In this document: piece by piece, positions 1-8,887 of the stretch
Position numbering within the stretch: position 1 is the stretch's first letter
Layout: each line of letters opens with the position of its first letter
Assembly (NCBI GenBank): GCA_944322565.1
Contig: CALUPG010000003.1
Location: 1-64,000, forward strand
Reading direction: 5' to 3'
DNA length: 64,000 bases
Origin: an uncultured Bacteroidales bacterium
GTDB lineage: Bacteria > Bacteroidota > Bacteroidia > Bacteroidales > UBA932
Program-made: the position numbers and the translations under genes
Notes under the pieces: generated by a model
Database searches by the model: none
What the model saw: only the letters and a program-made list of their open reading frames with translations
What the model was told of the DNA's origin: nothing

Positions 1-1109
1 TCTCCTTTCTGCTTATTGTCGTAGTAGAACAATTTTTCGTAATGTGCTTTCAGTTCCTGAGCAACCGCACTTTCATAGACAGAGCCAAGGTTAATGCTGG
101 CAATGTCGTTCAGTATTGGCTGGATATTGTAATGATACAACTGGGAAGTAAGCATACCTACATCGTTCATGTACAGCTTCAACAAATTTTTCTGCTGTGA
201 TTCTGCCAAGGGATATTTCGGATTGCTGATTGCATGAGATGGTATCGTAATACCTGAATTAATCAGATACTCAAACTCCTCCACGTAATTGCTGAATCTA
301 TCGCCTTTCCTATCCAATATATCTTTGGCCACAATCCGCTTCTTCTTGTTTTCCATCTGAGAAGGAATCATATCATAGATACGGCGGATGTACAGTTTCT
401 TGGCAGCATCCTCTTCGTAACGGGAAGCGTCGACGCCATACAATTCTCTGATTGCCTCCTGAACTTCTCTTACTTTGACGATATTATGGGAGTTCAAATA
501 TTCATTTACTGCATCCGGCATACCACCCACAAGCAGGTATCTTTTGAAAAGACCTAACACTTTATCATGAATTTCCTGGGGCAAAGGCTGTTTCTGCTCA
601 AAGGATTTCCTTAGATGCTTAATCGCATCCTCACCGAAATCATTTGCAATTAGGAATTCTTCAAAGTCCAGCTGGTACATTTTTCTTGGAATAATACTTC
701 CGACTGGAACCGAAATAGTTCCTTTCAAGGCAATTCCCAACAGGCTTCCGCTACAGATAAACCGATATTTGTGTTCTTGCCTCAAAAATTTGAGCATAGT
801 CAGAAATTGCGGATAATGCTGAATCTCATCAATGAATACCAATGTATTTTCATATCTGTCAAGTTTGGATCCTGCAACCATACTTAAGTTCAGGTAAAAC
901 TCTTCCGTGGTGCGGACATTCCTGAATATCTTGTCGCCTGCATCGTCTTCCACGAAATTTATCTCCACATAGTTGTCATAGAGTTTCCTCCCTACATCTC
1001 TTATGATATAAGATTTGCCTATCTGCCGTGCACCTTCAATAAGGAGAATCTTGTCCTCCTTAGATCTGAGGTGGTCATCTATATATGATCGGATCTTCCT
1101 GTATAGCAT
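1..1109 (-). CDS. AAA-type ATPase with DUF4143 domain (partial)
   Basis: Starting at an ATG at 1109, an open frame of 369 codons runs off the left edge of the window. A P-loop GARQIGKS lies at about residues 26-33 and a Walker B strand LVFIDEIQ at about 90-97. The part after about residue 200 (LLVGGMPDAV) is where the DUF4143 domain of this family normally starts. These AAA_14/DUF4143 proteins are abundant and often multicopy in Bacteroidales. Their cellular role is not established, although many behave as accessory or stress-island genes. A promoter and three spaced repeats sit directly upstream, which suggests dedicated regulation. The C-terminus is not visible, so intactness cannot be judged. 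Confidence 0.9.
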   Translation of the reverse strand, partial: MLYRKIRSYIDDHLRSKEDKILLIEGARQIGKSYIIRDVGRKLYDNYVEINFVEDDAGDKIFRNVRTTEEFYLNLSMVAGSKLDRYENTLVFIDEIQHYPQFLTMLKFLRQEHKYRFICSGSLLGIALKGTISVPVGSIIPRKMYQLDFEEFLIANDFGEDAIKHLRKSFEQKQPLPQEIHDKVLGLFKRYLLVGGMPDAVNEYLNSHNIVKVREVQEAIRELYGVDASRYEEDAAKKLYIRRIYDMIPSQMENKKKRIVAKDILDRKGDRFSNYVEEFEYLINSGITIPSHAISNPKYPLAESQQKNLLKLYMNDVGMLTSQLYHYNIQPILNDIASINLGSVYESAVAQELKAHYEKLFYYDNKQKG

Positions 1110-1115
1110 TACTTC

Positions 1116-1192
1116 TACACTTTTCTAAAAAAAATAATATTGCAAATATACACTTTTCCATAAAAACATTCCTCTTGATTATACACTTTTCT
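1116..1192. repeat. three 11-bp direct repeats at 33-bp spacing (putative operator)
   Basis: The element TACACTTTTCY occurs at 1116-1126, 1149-1159 and 1182-1192. The repeats start exactly 33 bp apart, close to three helical turns, so all three lie on nearly the same face of DNA. The middle copy abuts and overlaps the -7 box of the ATPase promoter. No gene product is known to bind here. The geometry and position are what support an operator or similar protein-binding array. Confidence 0.6.
1143..1150 (-). promoter_or_regulatory. Bacteroidetes -7 box for the DUF4143 ATPase gene
   Basis: On the minus strand this reads TATATTTG, a match to TAnnTTTG, about 34 bp before the ATG at 1109. No convincing -33 element was found. 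It overlaps the middle copy of the 33-bp-spaced repeat by two bases. Confidence 0.55.
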
Positions 1193-1323
1193 AATACTAT
1201 TGTCGCATATTCATATAAGTAAAGTCAATATGAGGGAAGAAAAGAGATGGCTGCACCATGGAAATGGACTCCCCTCGCCTGCCCCATTTGTCAGTCAGTT
1301 TTGCATTTGTGGAAGCGGGGTAC

Positions 1324-1347
1324 GGGAACGGGAATGGGAATGGGAAT
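1324..1347. repeat. hexamer tandem repeat (GGGAAY x4)
   Basis: One GGGAAC is followed by three GGGAAT units. On the minus strand it would encode alternating Phe-Pro in a 61-codon open frame that has no other gene-like property. It is treated as a simple sequence repeat. Confidence 0.75.
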
Positions 1348-1386
1348 GGAAAAAGCATTGACAGGACATTCAATCTGAACATAAAA

Positions 1387-1418
1387 AATCCGCACCTTCC
1401 TTTGGGATGATGCGGATT
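1387..1418 (-). terminator. Rho-independent terminator
   Basis: The arms AATCCGCA and TGCGGATT pair perfectly around a 16-nt loop. On the minus strand the stem is followed by a T run. It lies about 270 nt past the stop of the 472-residue gene at 1684-3102 and probably ends that transcript. Confidence 0.6.
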
Positions 1419-1498
1419 ATATCCTGGAAACGACAGTATGACAGATTATGTGTGGGGATGAAAACTGTATGATGAGAGGAGGCTAAAGATTAACATGA

Positions 1499-1538
1499 GT
1501 TCGATGAGATTTAATTTTGAATTAAAATCTCATCGAAC
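1499..1538. repeat. long AT-rich inverted repeat / hairpin
   Basis: The arms at 1499-1516 and 1520-1538 begin and end with GTTCGATGAGATTT and its complement and match apart from one bulged base, leaving a very short loop. No T run follows on either strand. It could be a processing or stability hairpin of the 1684-3102 transcript, or a relic of a mobile element. Confidence 0.5.
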
Positions 1539-1683
1539 AATCGCTGAAGGAGCAGGATGCAATCCTGTGACTGTCCTCCCGGGGAAAGTCGTGAGCGGTT
1601 TATGAGAATGGGGCCGAGCGTTATAAATTCCTCGAACTACATCTGCCGGCCCGGAAAATTCATTTCAAATCCCCAGACATCCC

Positions 1684-3102
1684 CTAAGAGTCCCATTTGC
1701 TGAATTGCCTGTACCGTTCCCTGATGTCCAGACTATACTCCTTATATTGAGGATATTTCTGTTTCTTGTTTATCTCGTACGCTACTTCCGCATAATCCCC
1801 GCAAGGCATGGTATCCACCAGGCCGGTGTCATAAATCGCCTTGATTTCAGGAAGCAGCTCCACCGCATTAATGTCTATCAGGCTGTTCATGAGCATTCCG
1901 ACAAGCGTGCCGTCGCAGCATCTCCTTTCTGGGAGGTTCTCCTTATAGAATACCAGCAGATTGCGGAACCACTCTATGACCTCCTGGCGTCGTTCCGGCT
2001 GGAAATACGGGATCATCAATACTGCCGGAAATACCAGGGAGCGGGCAAAAGTATAAAGCCCCGGCTCATGAAGGTATGAGTCAAGGGCATCGAGATTGTC
2101 CTTCCCGAGAAGGTAAAGAGTCGGAATGAAGATCTCGCTTGTGGCATCTCCGAAATTGTAATCAAAAAAATCATCGTTTTGTCTGAGAATCTCCAGAATG
2201 ACCGGAAGATTTTTTTCATAGCCGAGCTCCCCCAAGAAAAAGACACTATGCGTAAGAAGCGGTGAATAATCATCTTTTCCTGAAGCGATTTCAGCGAGAG
2301 AGGTGCCGATTCTCCAAAGGGCCATCTGCTCGATGTCATGACTGAGTTCCGGATGGGAAATGCCCAATATCCTATCCAATATGTCGTCAGGAAAACCGAA
2401 GCTATATTTCTCATCAGTGAATAGTGCCATGAGTTCCGTATGCAATGGACTTATGTTTGCAGGATAGCCATGCGGCTTGTATGTGTATTGCTCCGCCGGC
2501 GGAACATCCATGTCAACAGGCATGAAATCCGATATGTCTTCCGGCATGTTGCAGATGTATCTGAAATTGTCGCCCAGCGACTTCTTGAGCTTGGGCAGAT
2601 AATAGTCAAGCTCTACCCGGTTGTTGGCGATAAGCAGATGTCGGCCGTCCTTCCCGAAATCGAACTGCATCAAGGGAATATCTTCAGTATCTGGCGACAG
2701 GATATAACGGGTGAGTTCAAAAGACTTGTCTGGAAGGATGCCTGCCTCTTCTGCAAATTCTATTGCGCCATAAATGAGGTTATGGACAGTCACATAATCG
2801 GTTTCTTTCATTGGGACTCCGTGATAGAAGTCATTTATGAAGTTGTCCAGTTCATGGGAATCCATATTGAATCTGAAAATGGAGTCTTTCAGCCCAAGAC
2901 AGAGGGTATCTATAAGGAAGACTCCTGCTGTCAATGTGCCTTTAGGATGGCATCTCGTGACGATTGCGATGGTCTCTCCTCCCTTTTCCCAATCTTCGCT
3001 GAGATAGCATTTGCCTGTCGGGAGAGTCCTGACGCGATTCTTTATATAGTCAATCTCGCTGAATGGCCTGGATTGATTCGTCCTTTTCTTCTTTTTGCCC
3101 AT
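1684..3102 (-). CDS. unrecognised 472-residue protein with helical repeat-like C-terminal half
   Basis: I do not recognise a defined family. The protein starts with a lysine-rich segment (MGKKKKRTNQSR) and has no signal peptide or membrane segment. The second half (about residues 240-440) is a chain of amphipathic helices such as LLTHSVFFLGELGYEKNLP followed by LPVILEILRQ, reminiscent of HEAT-like repeats in proteins that act on or scaffold other proteins. It stands alone. The downstream terminator at 1387-1418 and the integrase stump upstream suggest it lies in a region of gene turnover. The start at 3102 is the only one upstream of the conserved-looking region. Confidence 0.65.
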   Translation of the reverse strand: MGKKKKRTNQSRPFSEIDYIKNRVRTLPTGKCYLSEDWEKGGETIAIVTRCHPKGTLTAGVFLIDTLCLGLKDSIFRFNMDSHELDNFINDFYHGVPMKETDYVTVHNLIYGAIEFAEEAGILPDKSFELTRYILSPDTEDIPLMQFDFGKDGRHLLIANNRVELDYYLPKLKKSLGDNFRYICNMPEDISDFMPVDMDVPPAEQYTYKPHGYPANISPLHTELMALFTDEKYSFGFPDDILDRILGISHPELSHDIEQMALWRIGTSLAEIASGKDDYSPLLTHSVFFLGELGYEKNLPVILEILRQNDDFFDYNFGDATSEIFIPTLYLLGKDNLDALDSYLHEPGLYTFARSLVFPAVLMIPYFQPERRQEVIEWFRNLLVFYKENLPERRCCDGTLVGMLMNSLIDINAVELLPEIKAIYDTGLVDTMPCGDYAEVAYEINKKQKYPQYKEYSLDIRERYRQFSKWDS

Positions 3103-3206
3103 AATTAGAAGCCGTTTAACTTTAAATGAAAAATTTTGTCATGTGGTCATACAGTATGCTGAAAATCATCAGATTAGTCGAGAAATACATCATAATTTTA
3201 TAAATA

Positions 3207-3320
3207 TCAATCTATTAATAGAATGAGCGCATAGGCTGCAAATGTCGAATATTTCACATACTTGCGCTTGTCCTCTTTCCATAGCCGGGCAATTTCTCCG
3301 ACGGTCATTTTCTCAATCAT
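3207..3320 (-). pseudogene. N-terminal stump of a tyrosine recombinase (integrase)
   Basis: From an ATG at 3320 the minus strand reads MIEKMTVGEIARLW followed by KEDKRKYVKYSTFAAYALIL, then a stop after 37 codons. This matches the start of the SAM-like core-binding domain of Bacteroides-type site-specific integrases. The rest of that domain and the whole catalytic domain (R-H-R-Y) are absent: the next gene on this side begins at 3102. The stump lies just past the end of the polysaccharide operon and directly next to a large inverted repeat. I read it as a remnant left by deletion or recombination at this border. Confidence 0.7.
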
Positions 3321-3322
3321 AG

Positions 3323-3372
3323 CTCTTCAAATTAAATTGATAACATGACAAGTTATCAATTTAACTGAAGAG
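3323..3372. repeat. 20-bp-arm inverted repeat at the end of the polysaccharide operon
   Basis: The arms are CTCTTCA plus TTAAATTGATAAC on the left and their complements on the right. They are separated internally by AA versus one base, with a 7-nt loop (3345-3351). The element lies 57 nt past the last gene of the operon and two bases before the integrase-stump ATG. It would form a very stable hairpin in the operon transcript and so may serve as its terminator or 3' stabiliser, although no T run follows. Confidence 0.65.
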
Positions 3373-3428
3373 TTAATGTTTCTCCCTTCCTTGGCCCAAG
3401 GCTTACAGATTGAAATTGATAAAGCCTT

Positions 3429-4277
3429 TTATTTCAACTCAAATTTGGGCTCGAGAGACCAATTGATAGCTTTATCTGCGGATTCAATATCCGTAAATTC
3501 ACATTCTGAAAGCCATAGCCTTAATTTACGCTCAGAATTTGATAGCCCATAATATGATTTAAATTTTCGCAAGGCACTCAATTCCTTTATCATTGGCTGC
3601 GCGGGATCCATGTCCCGAGGGTGAATTCCGCACATTACATAATCAGTTTCAGCTGCCCATTTTCTTATTAATGAGTATGGAAAAAGTCGAAAATAACCGC
3701 CTTCAGAGAAAATGATGTTTCGGTTGAGGATTTTCTTAAAAGTTATAGGGAATTCCTTGATATCTATCCCTTTATAACTCACTATACATGGCCCGTTTTT
3801 CGGATATGTCGCCATACCGCCGTGTGCATGTCTTGCAGGAAAAACAGAACAGTCATATTCAATGCCCAATTCCGCAAGAATCTCAAAAGCCCATGCTTCG
3901 GTTTCTCTAATTGAAAATCCCGGAGCCCGAAAACAAGTCACTTTCTTGCCGCAAATGTCCTCCAGCCGCTTGACGGATTCTTCTACATCTTTTTTGAATT
4001 CTGCCGGTGTCTGCTGCCACACCAGTTGGTGACTCATCGTATGTGAGCCGATCTGATATTTCTCTGAAATGCGCCTGACGAGTTCCGGATATTTTTTTGC
4101 GATCCAGCCAATGATAAAAAAAGTGGCTTTTGTCTCCGTTGAGTCAAGAATGTCGAATATTCGTCCGACATTCCCATCAATACGCTTCTCATAATGCACC
4201 CATTGTGCTTCAGAGCGTGTAGAATCATTGTCGAGCAAATGGAACCATTCCTCGACATCAAATGTCAATATGTTCAT
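3429..4277 (-). CDS. polysaccharide deacetylase (NodB homology)
   Basis: A 282-residue carbohydrate esterase family 4 protein. The first motif TFDVEEW (D7) and the metal-binding pair in SHTMSH (H79 and H83) are present, as is the FRAPGF motif around residue 118. A C-terminal HPRDMDP segment provides the late histidine. There is no signal peptide, so it probably removes N- or O-acetyl groups from a lipid-linked sugar intermediate in the cytoplasm, as in PIG-L or DUF3473-like deacetylases of exopolysaccharide loci. It is the last gene of the operon, seven bases after the GNAT gene, followed by the inverted repeat at 3323-3372. Confidence 0.85.
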   Translation of the reverse strand: MNILTFDVEEWFHLLDNDSTRSEAQWVHYEKRIDGNVGRIFDILDSTETKATFFIIGWIAKKYPELVRRISEKYQIGSHTMSHQLVWQQTPAEFKKDVEESVKRLEDICGKKVTCFRAPGFSIRETEAWAFEILAELGIEYDCSVFPARHAHGGMATYPKNGPCIVSYKGIDIKEFPITFKKILNRNIIFSEGGYFRLFPYSLIRKWAAETDYVMCGIHPRDMDPAQPMIKELSALRKFKSYYGLSNSERKLRLWLSECEFTDIESADKAINWSLEPKFELK

Positions 4278-4284
4278 GTTAGCT

Positions 4285-5238
4285 TTATAATAAGTCGTAA
4301 TTGGAAAGATTCACTTCCCAATTATTGATTTTAAGAGAATCCTCGTCGATGAATTCTTTATCAAAAATCTTCCCCACAAAATGAAAATGTTTTGGTTCAA
4401 TGAATTTTGGTATTCTCATCATTGAGAGCGGGAAGAAAGGCAGATTGCCTACATATAGAATAATGGGAGTAGTTTTTTCGTGGCGATAAATGTATCGGCA
4501 GGCCTCGTCAAAATTTTTTTTCGAGAGAGGAAAAACATCCATCAAGAAAGTTGCCTGCTGCCCTTTGAAGTCTGAATTTTTATATACAAACTTAATGCTC
4601 TCGTATTCGACTATCTCATAATCCCCGTCAAACCATTTATATCGATGATTGTCGAAATCAGATCTGTCTTTCCGATATTTATATAAATACTCTTGTTTGC
4701 TCCATTTTGACAGGACTGAGAAACCTATGATTATCTTCGTGAATAATTTGCCAATTGGGGTTAGAATGCGCAGTTTTTTATATATCGCGCCGATATTGAC
4801 TGGCAAACAATATGTATTTAGAGAACCGATATCATTAAATTTAAATTTCTTAATCTGAACCGGATAGGAATTCTCATTCGGGAATCCGATTCTCATTTTG
4901 CAGCCGTCTCGTATCGCTGCCGCCCCACATGCTTCTACCAGCCTTCCGTATAATCCTTTCCCTCTATAATCAGGATGAACCATTGCGTCAATACTCAATG
5001 CCAAATAAAAAGGAATGTTATCCTTCAAATATTTAAAAGGGACATAAACATTGTGGGCAATAATTTTTTCACCGTCCTTTGCTATCGCATGATATGAGTA
5101 ACCTTTTGAAGTGTTGCAATATTCGTCATAAAACGATGCTACATTCCTTTTTTTCTTAAAGACCAATTCAAATAGGTCATATATACCTTGAGCCTCTTCA
5201 GACGTTATATCAGTAGTTTTTTTTGTTAAGATTTCCAT
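4285..5238 (-). CDS. GNAT-family N-acetyltransferase
   Basis: A 317-residue protein. The acetyl-CoA binding motif A is seen in HPDYRGKGLYGRLV at about residues 87-100, preceded by the usual beta strand LALSIDAMV. The C-terminal half is longer than a bare GNAT domain and has no recognisable second domain. Its start overlaps the end of the WecG-type gene by 13 bases, so it is part of the operon and probably acetylates an amino-sugar residue of the polysaccharide. Substrate assignment is inference. Confidence 0.8.
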   Translation of the reverse strand: MEILTKKTTDITSEEAQGIYDLFELVFKKKRNVASFYDEYCNTSKGYSYHAIAKDGEKIIAHNVYVPFKYLKDNIPFYLALSIDAMVHPDYRGKGLYGRLVEACGAAAIRDGCKMRIGFPNENSYPVQIKKFKFNDIGSLNTYCLPVNIGAIYKKLRILTPIGKLFTKIIIGFSVLSKWSKQEYLYKYRKDRSDFDNHRYKWFDGDYEIVEYESIKFVYKNSDFKGQQATFLMDVFPLSKKNFDEACRYIYRHEKTTPIILYVGNLPFFPLSMMRIPKFIEPKHFHFVGKIFDKEFIDEDSLKINNWEVNLSNYDLL

Positions 5239-5993
5239 TGTTCTTTATTGGTTGAAAATATGCGATGGAACCATATCCAAGTAATGAATCTGGCTAAGTA
5301 TAACACAAATACTATGTATGTTTTCAATAATTTGAACGGATGTCCTTTTCGCCAGAACAGCCCGGTCAATCCGGCTTTCTGCATCATCGCATTCGGATGG
5401 TGATATTCACCAAGAGCAAAACGGAATGCCGCCCCCACTCCAATCACAATCTTTTTGTCCAGTAAAGGCAGAAGTTTGACTGCAAAGTAATCCTGTTTCG
5501 GAGCTCTCAATGAGACCCAGACCACATTGGCGCCACTCTCATTAATTCGTTTTGCAATACCATGATAATCAAATTCATCAACATCACAGAAAGGTGGCGA
5601 ATATACTCCGACGATGTTCTTATATTCGTCTCTTGATGTCAAGGCCGCTAAAGTTTCATCTGTATCACCAAGAAGAAAATGCCTGATGCCGCTCGTATCA
5701 TCCTTAAGCATTGACACAAAAAGATCCGGTCCGGTAGTTCGCTGGACATTTTTTAATCCCCAACACCGTGCGCACCAGACAAGCGGCATGCCGTCAGGCG
5801 TAGTCAGGAAAGAACCATTCAGGACCTCAGCATAATCCTCATGCTGATTGCCATATATCACACTTCGCATATTGGCAATACATACATATCCGTTGAGTCC
5901 CAGATTAACAGCAGCAGTTATTTTTGCTTGCGTATCTGCCGGATCTGTCTGTGACACCATCACTTTCCCGATGGCGTATCTCTTATTTTTCAT
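5226..5993 (-). CDS. WecG/TagA/CpsF-family glycosyltransferase (GT26)
   Basis: A 255-residue protein when started at the ATG at 5993, which overlaps the upstream glycosyltransferase by 11 bases. Longer starts would run far into that gene. The family hallmark LNGSFLTTPDGMPLVW is present, followed by the GLLGD-type region (HFLLGDTDETL) and the VWVSLRAPKQD segment. GT26 enzymes add N-acetylmannosamine or a related sugar to an undecaprenyl-linked GlcNAc, which fits with the WecA-like transferase at the head of the operon. The C-terminus is hydrophobic and probably associates with the membrane. Confidence 0.88.
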   Translation of the reverse strand: MKNKRYAIGKVMVSQTDPADTQAKITAAVNLGLNGYVCIANMRSVIYGNQHEDYAEVLNGSFLTTPDGMPLVWCARCWGLKNVQRTTGPDLFVSMLKDDTSGIRHFLLGDTDETLAALTSRDEYKNIVGVYSPPFCDVDEFDYHGIAKRINESGANVVWVSLRAPKQDYFAVKLLPLLDKKIVIGVGAAFRFALGEYHHPNAMMQKAGLTGLFWRKGHPFKLLKTYIVFVLYLARFITWIWFHRIFSTNKEQWKS

Positions 5994-7044
5994 TTGAGTC
6001 TTTTTGACATTGCAAACTGAAGTATAATTCTCCAATCTGTCGATTAATTGTATTGATATTAAAAGTCGTATTTGCGAGTTCCAATGAGGCTTTGGAAAGC
6101 TCGTCCCGAAGTTTGGCACTGGATATTAAATGTGACATTTGTTCTGACAGGCCATCTATATCTCCGGGATTAAAAAGCAGCATATTCTGCCCGTCAATGG
6201 CTATGTCCGGTATGCCTCCTACAGGCGTTGTTATTACAGGCAGACCATAGGCAAACGCATCGAGAACTGCCATCGGGAAACCCTCCGCATAACTTGGGAG
6301 ACAGAAAATACTCGATTCCTTAAAAATCTTATCCTTTTGCTCACCTCCTACCCATCCAGAGAATATAGTTTTGTCTTCTATTCCAAGACTTGTTGCAAGA
6401 GCCTTTGCCGCTTCGATTTCCCCATTTCCGGCAAATATAATCTTCCAGTCCTGAAATGATTTTTCTATTTTGGCAAAAGCCCGTATCATATCCGAATATC
6501 CCTTTCTGGAATTCAGAGTTCCTGCATAAAGAATCTGTTTGGTCTTACTGTATTGTTTATTTAAAATTGCAATATTGCATGGATTGTATATTACAACGAC
6601 TTTATCTCCAAGATGAAATACATCATTGACATATTTTTTCCACATTTCAGATAGTACAATCACCTTGTCAGCTTTTGAAAAGAGGTATCTATATATTTTC
6701 CAAAACTTTCCATTGATGGTTGTTTCAGGAGAAAACGAATGAAAGTGTACTATTATTTTCTTGTGCGTTAATTTTCCCAATACAAAGAATATGATCTTTC
6801 TTATTGCAGAGAATGGTTCGCTTATGTGAATATGAACTATCCTGCATTTAGGAAGATACCAGATATATTCCAAAAGAGCTCTGAAGAAATATAAAATCTT
6901 CATGAACCAATTGGTATCAATATTGGTTTCTATCCATCGACAACTCCAATCACGCCATTGTTTCCCTTGTTCATGTGCTTTAACAACAGCGGTTATTCCT
7001 CCGCGTGTTCTCCGAGAAGTGGCTACGATTAAAACTTTACACAT
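5983..7044 (-). CDS. GT4-family glycosyltransferase
   Basis: A 353-residue GT-B fold enzyme. The N-terminal domain has the glycine-rich loop TRGGITAVV. The C-terminal nucleotide-sugar domain begins at about residue 165 (ILYAGTLNSRKG). The usual EX7E signature appears as EGFPMAVLD, with aspartate in place of the second glutamate, followed by GLPVITTPVGG. It acts in the cytoplasm on the lipid-linked repeat unit. It follows the 7129-8325 glycosyltransferase after an 84-nt gap, the largest gap inside the operon. Confidence 0.88.
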   Translation of the reverse strand: MCKVLIVATSRRTRGGITAVVKAHEQGKQWRDWSCRWIETNIDTNWFMKILYFFRALLEYIWYLPKCRIVHIHISEPFSAIRKIIFFVLGKLTHKKIIVHFHSFSPETTINGKFWKIYRYLFSKADKVIVLSEMWKKYVNDVFHLGDKVVVIYNPCNIAILNKQYSKTKQILYAGTLNSRKGYSDMIRAFAKIEKSFQDWKIIFAGNGEIEAAKALATSLGIEDKTIFSGWVGGEQKDKIFKESSIFCLPSYAEGFPMAVLDAFAYGLPVITTPVGGIPDIAIDGQNMLLFNPGDIDGLSEQMSHLISSAKLRDELSKASLELANTTFNINTINRQIGELYFSLQCQKDSNEK

Positions 7045-7128
7045 TATTATTAGCTATGTTATAATACTTTATGTATTTTTCTGCACATAAAAAATGCTTG
7101 CAGCAAGATTACCTATATACTATTTTTG

Positions 7129-8325
7129 TTACTTGACGACTTTATTGTAAATAGACAAAAGTTTATATAAATAGTTAGAAGGACTATGTATTTGCTGTAT
7201 CCTTGATATTGAATTGCAAGCCTTGTTGTATATAATATCAGGATTACTCAATATTTCTTGAATACTGCGCTGCAAGCCAGTTTTCAACACATTATAAAAA
7301 GTTATTTTTTCGTCATATGTGTTATGAATTGGATTATTTAATCTGTTGACAGGCACATTGATAAGCCAACCCGATTCTACCGGATTAATTTCAGTTAGAG
7401 CACGTAAAGATGTTGTCACTACCGGTGTACCACATGCTTGACATTCAAGAACAGAATATCCAAAAGTATCCATCCATGTAGGTAAAAGGGCTACATCACT
7501 CTCAATAATTTTTTGAAGAACTATATTATTATCAAGATATGGGTAATATTCTACCCATGATGAGTTAGATTCAATCAATGAATATGTTTTCTTTACTTCA
7601 TTATTCGTAATTAGATATTTGGGTTCATCTATTCTTAAATCGCTGATAAGTATTAGCCTGAAATTATATGATGAATGCAAAGCGGTCAATACCTCCAGTG
7701 TTTCTCTGCCACCTTTTCTAAAGAAATCTCTTCCAATATATATAAATGTTAAATCTTTTCTTTTTCTTTTCGATTTTTCTTCCAGCGATCTAACAATCAC
7801 ATCTTGAGGTGGATATAGCGTAATCAGTTTATTATTAATGGCATCATAGTATTCGGGAAATTGTCTTGTGATTTCAATTTGAATGTTCCTTGAACACTGA
7901 CTTAAAGCCAATAACCCCATGCAATTTTGATTTGCTAAAATTTTTATTGCTTTTGCAATATACTTATCATTTCTTATATTATATAAATTCGGCTCTGGAC
8001 TTTCTATGCATTTAATCACATCAAGAGTCCATGGGACACCAGACTCTACACTGATCACCCATTTATTGTTATCATGATTAATTGTATTGAAGAAATGATA
8101 AAAATCACATTTATTGTGCAATATTTCTTTATAATCGTATAATAATTTTGATGCCTGTTCTTCTGCGGACATGTTAAGCCATCCAAGTAGCTTCAATGCC
8201 CACAAATGCCAGTTTTTCAGCAGAAACCAATTATTAAATCGTATATTTATGTATTTGGCATTTTCTACTTTATTCAGGAATAACCTTTTTGCCGCATAAT
8301 TCTGCGATAAAACACCTATATTCAT
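7129..8325 (-). CDS. GT4-like glycosyltransferase, AT-rich
   Basis: A 398-residue protein. The C-terminal half is a typical GT-B nucleotide-sugar domain: FIYIGRDFFRKGG starts it, and the signature DTFGYSVLECQACGTPVV carries an acid pair eight residues apart, with Asp in the first position. The N-terminal half is poorly conserved. Its AT content and codon choice (many AAA, AAT and ATA codons) are clearly different from the housekeeping genes in the window, which suggests that this part of the locus was acquired. It begins one base after the acetyltransferase stop. Confidence 0.82.
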   Translation of the reverse strand: MNIGVLSQNYAAKRLFLNKVENAKYINIRFNNWFLLKNWHLWALKLLGWLNMSAEEQASKLLYDYKEILHNKCDFYHFFNTINHDNNKWVISVESGVPWTLDVIKCIESPEPNLYNIRNDKYIAKAIKILANQNCMGLLALSQCSRNIQIEITRQFPEYYDAINNKLITLYPPQDVIVRSLEEKSKRKRKDLTFIYIGRDFFRKGGRETLEVLTALHSSYNFRLILISDLRIDEPKYLITNNEVKKTYSLIESNSSWVEYYPYLDNNIVLQKIIESDVALLPTWMDTFGYSVLECQACGTPVVTTSLRALTEINPVESGWLINVPVNRLNNPIHNTYDEKITFYNVLKTGLQRSIQEILSNPDIIYNKACNSISRIQQIHSPSNYLYKLLSIYNKVVK

Positions 8326-8326
8326 G

Positions 8327-8887
8327 CTAAGATTTTTTAATAATTCTAATTACTCTAGCAGGAACACCTGCAACTATAGCATTGTCCGGTATATCTTTAG
8401 TAACGACGGAGTTTGCGCCTACAATCACATTATTTCCAATTGTAACAGAGCCTATAATTTTTGAATCAATGCCAAAATAGCAATTGTTACCAACAACAAC
8501 AGTTCTGTCATCAATTTTTTCTGATTTATTCCCAAAAACCACACCCGAAAGCATGGTGCAATTTTCTCCAATACGGACATGTGGATCAATTTGAACATAT
8601 CCTCCGGAATGATATATTCTAAAACCAGGGCCAATAGTTCCTGGATATATAGCCATTTTTAGAGTAAATCCAAGCCTTTTGTATTTATAAAAATGATATA
8701 AATAAGCAATCTTATGAATGCCGCGCTTATTTATATGATATTCTATATATCTTAAATGTCTGATATAGTTATAAATATACCAGCTTTCATTTTTAAGAAT
8801 CCAATCTTTTATATTAGGTCTTCGACCATTATATCTGCTAAGATCAGCTTTAAGAACAATTTTAAGATCTTTACGTGTTTTAATCAT
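8327..8887 (-). CDS. hexapeptide-repeat serine/sugar O-acetyltransferase
   Basis: A 186-residue protein. The left-handed beta-helix repeats run from about residue 85 to the end (VRIGENCTML, SVTIGNNVIVGANSVVTKDI), finishing with the family's IPDNAIVAGVPARVI. It resembles CysE-like acetyltransferases of capsule loci, which O-acetylate a sugar. The translation start lies in a 20-bp tandem duplication (8874-8913) that creates an extra 7-codon mini-ORF ending in an ATGA overlap with this start. It is probably coupled to the GT2 gene upstream. Confidence 0.87.
   Translation of the reverse strand: MIKTRKDLKIVLKADLSRYNGRRPNIKDWILKNESWYIYNYIRHLRYIEYHINKRGIHKIAYLYHFYKYKRLGFTLKMAIYPGTIGPGFRIYHSGGYVQIDPHVRIGENCTMLSGVVFGNKSEKIDDRTVVVGNNCYFGIDSKIIGSVTIGNNVIVGANSVVTKDIPDNAIVAGVPARVIRIIKKS

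Larger units (their letters stand above)
1193..1683. other. intergenic stretch without a supported gene
   Basis: No convincing coding sequence was found. The stretch holds a hexamer repeat (1324-1347), a terminator-like hairpin (1387-1418) and a long hairpin (1499-1538). The rest, including a GC-rich segment around 1555-1660, shows nothing I recognise. Confidence 0.5.

Noticed and set aside
1197..1382. 61-codon minus-strand frame with alternating Phe-Pro
   Set aside because: The Phe-Pro run is the translation of a hexamer DNA repeat, with no ribosome site or family pattern.
3323..3372. Inverted repeat as an invertible promoter element
   Set aside because: The arms are only 7 nt apart, so no promoter fits between them; a hairpin or scar is more likely.
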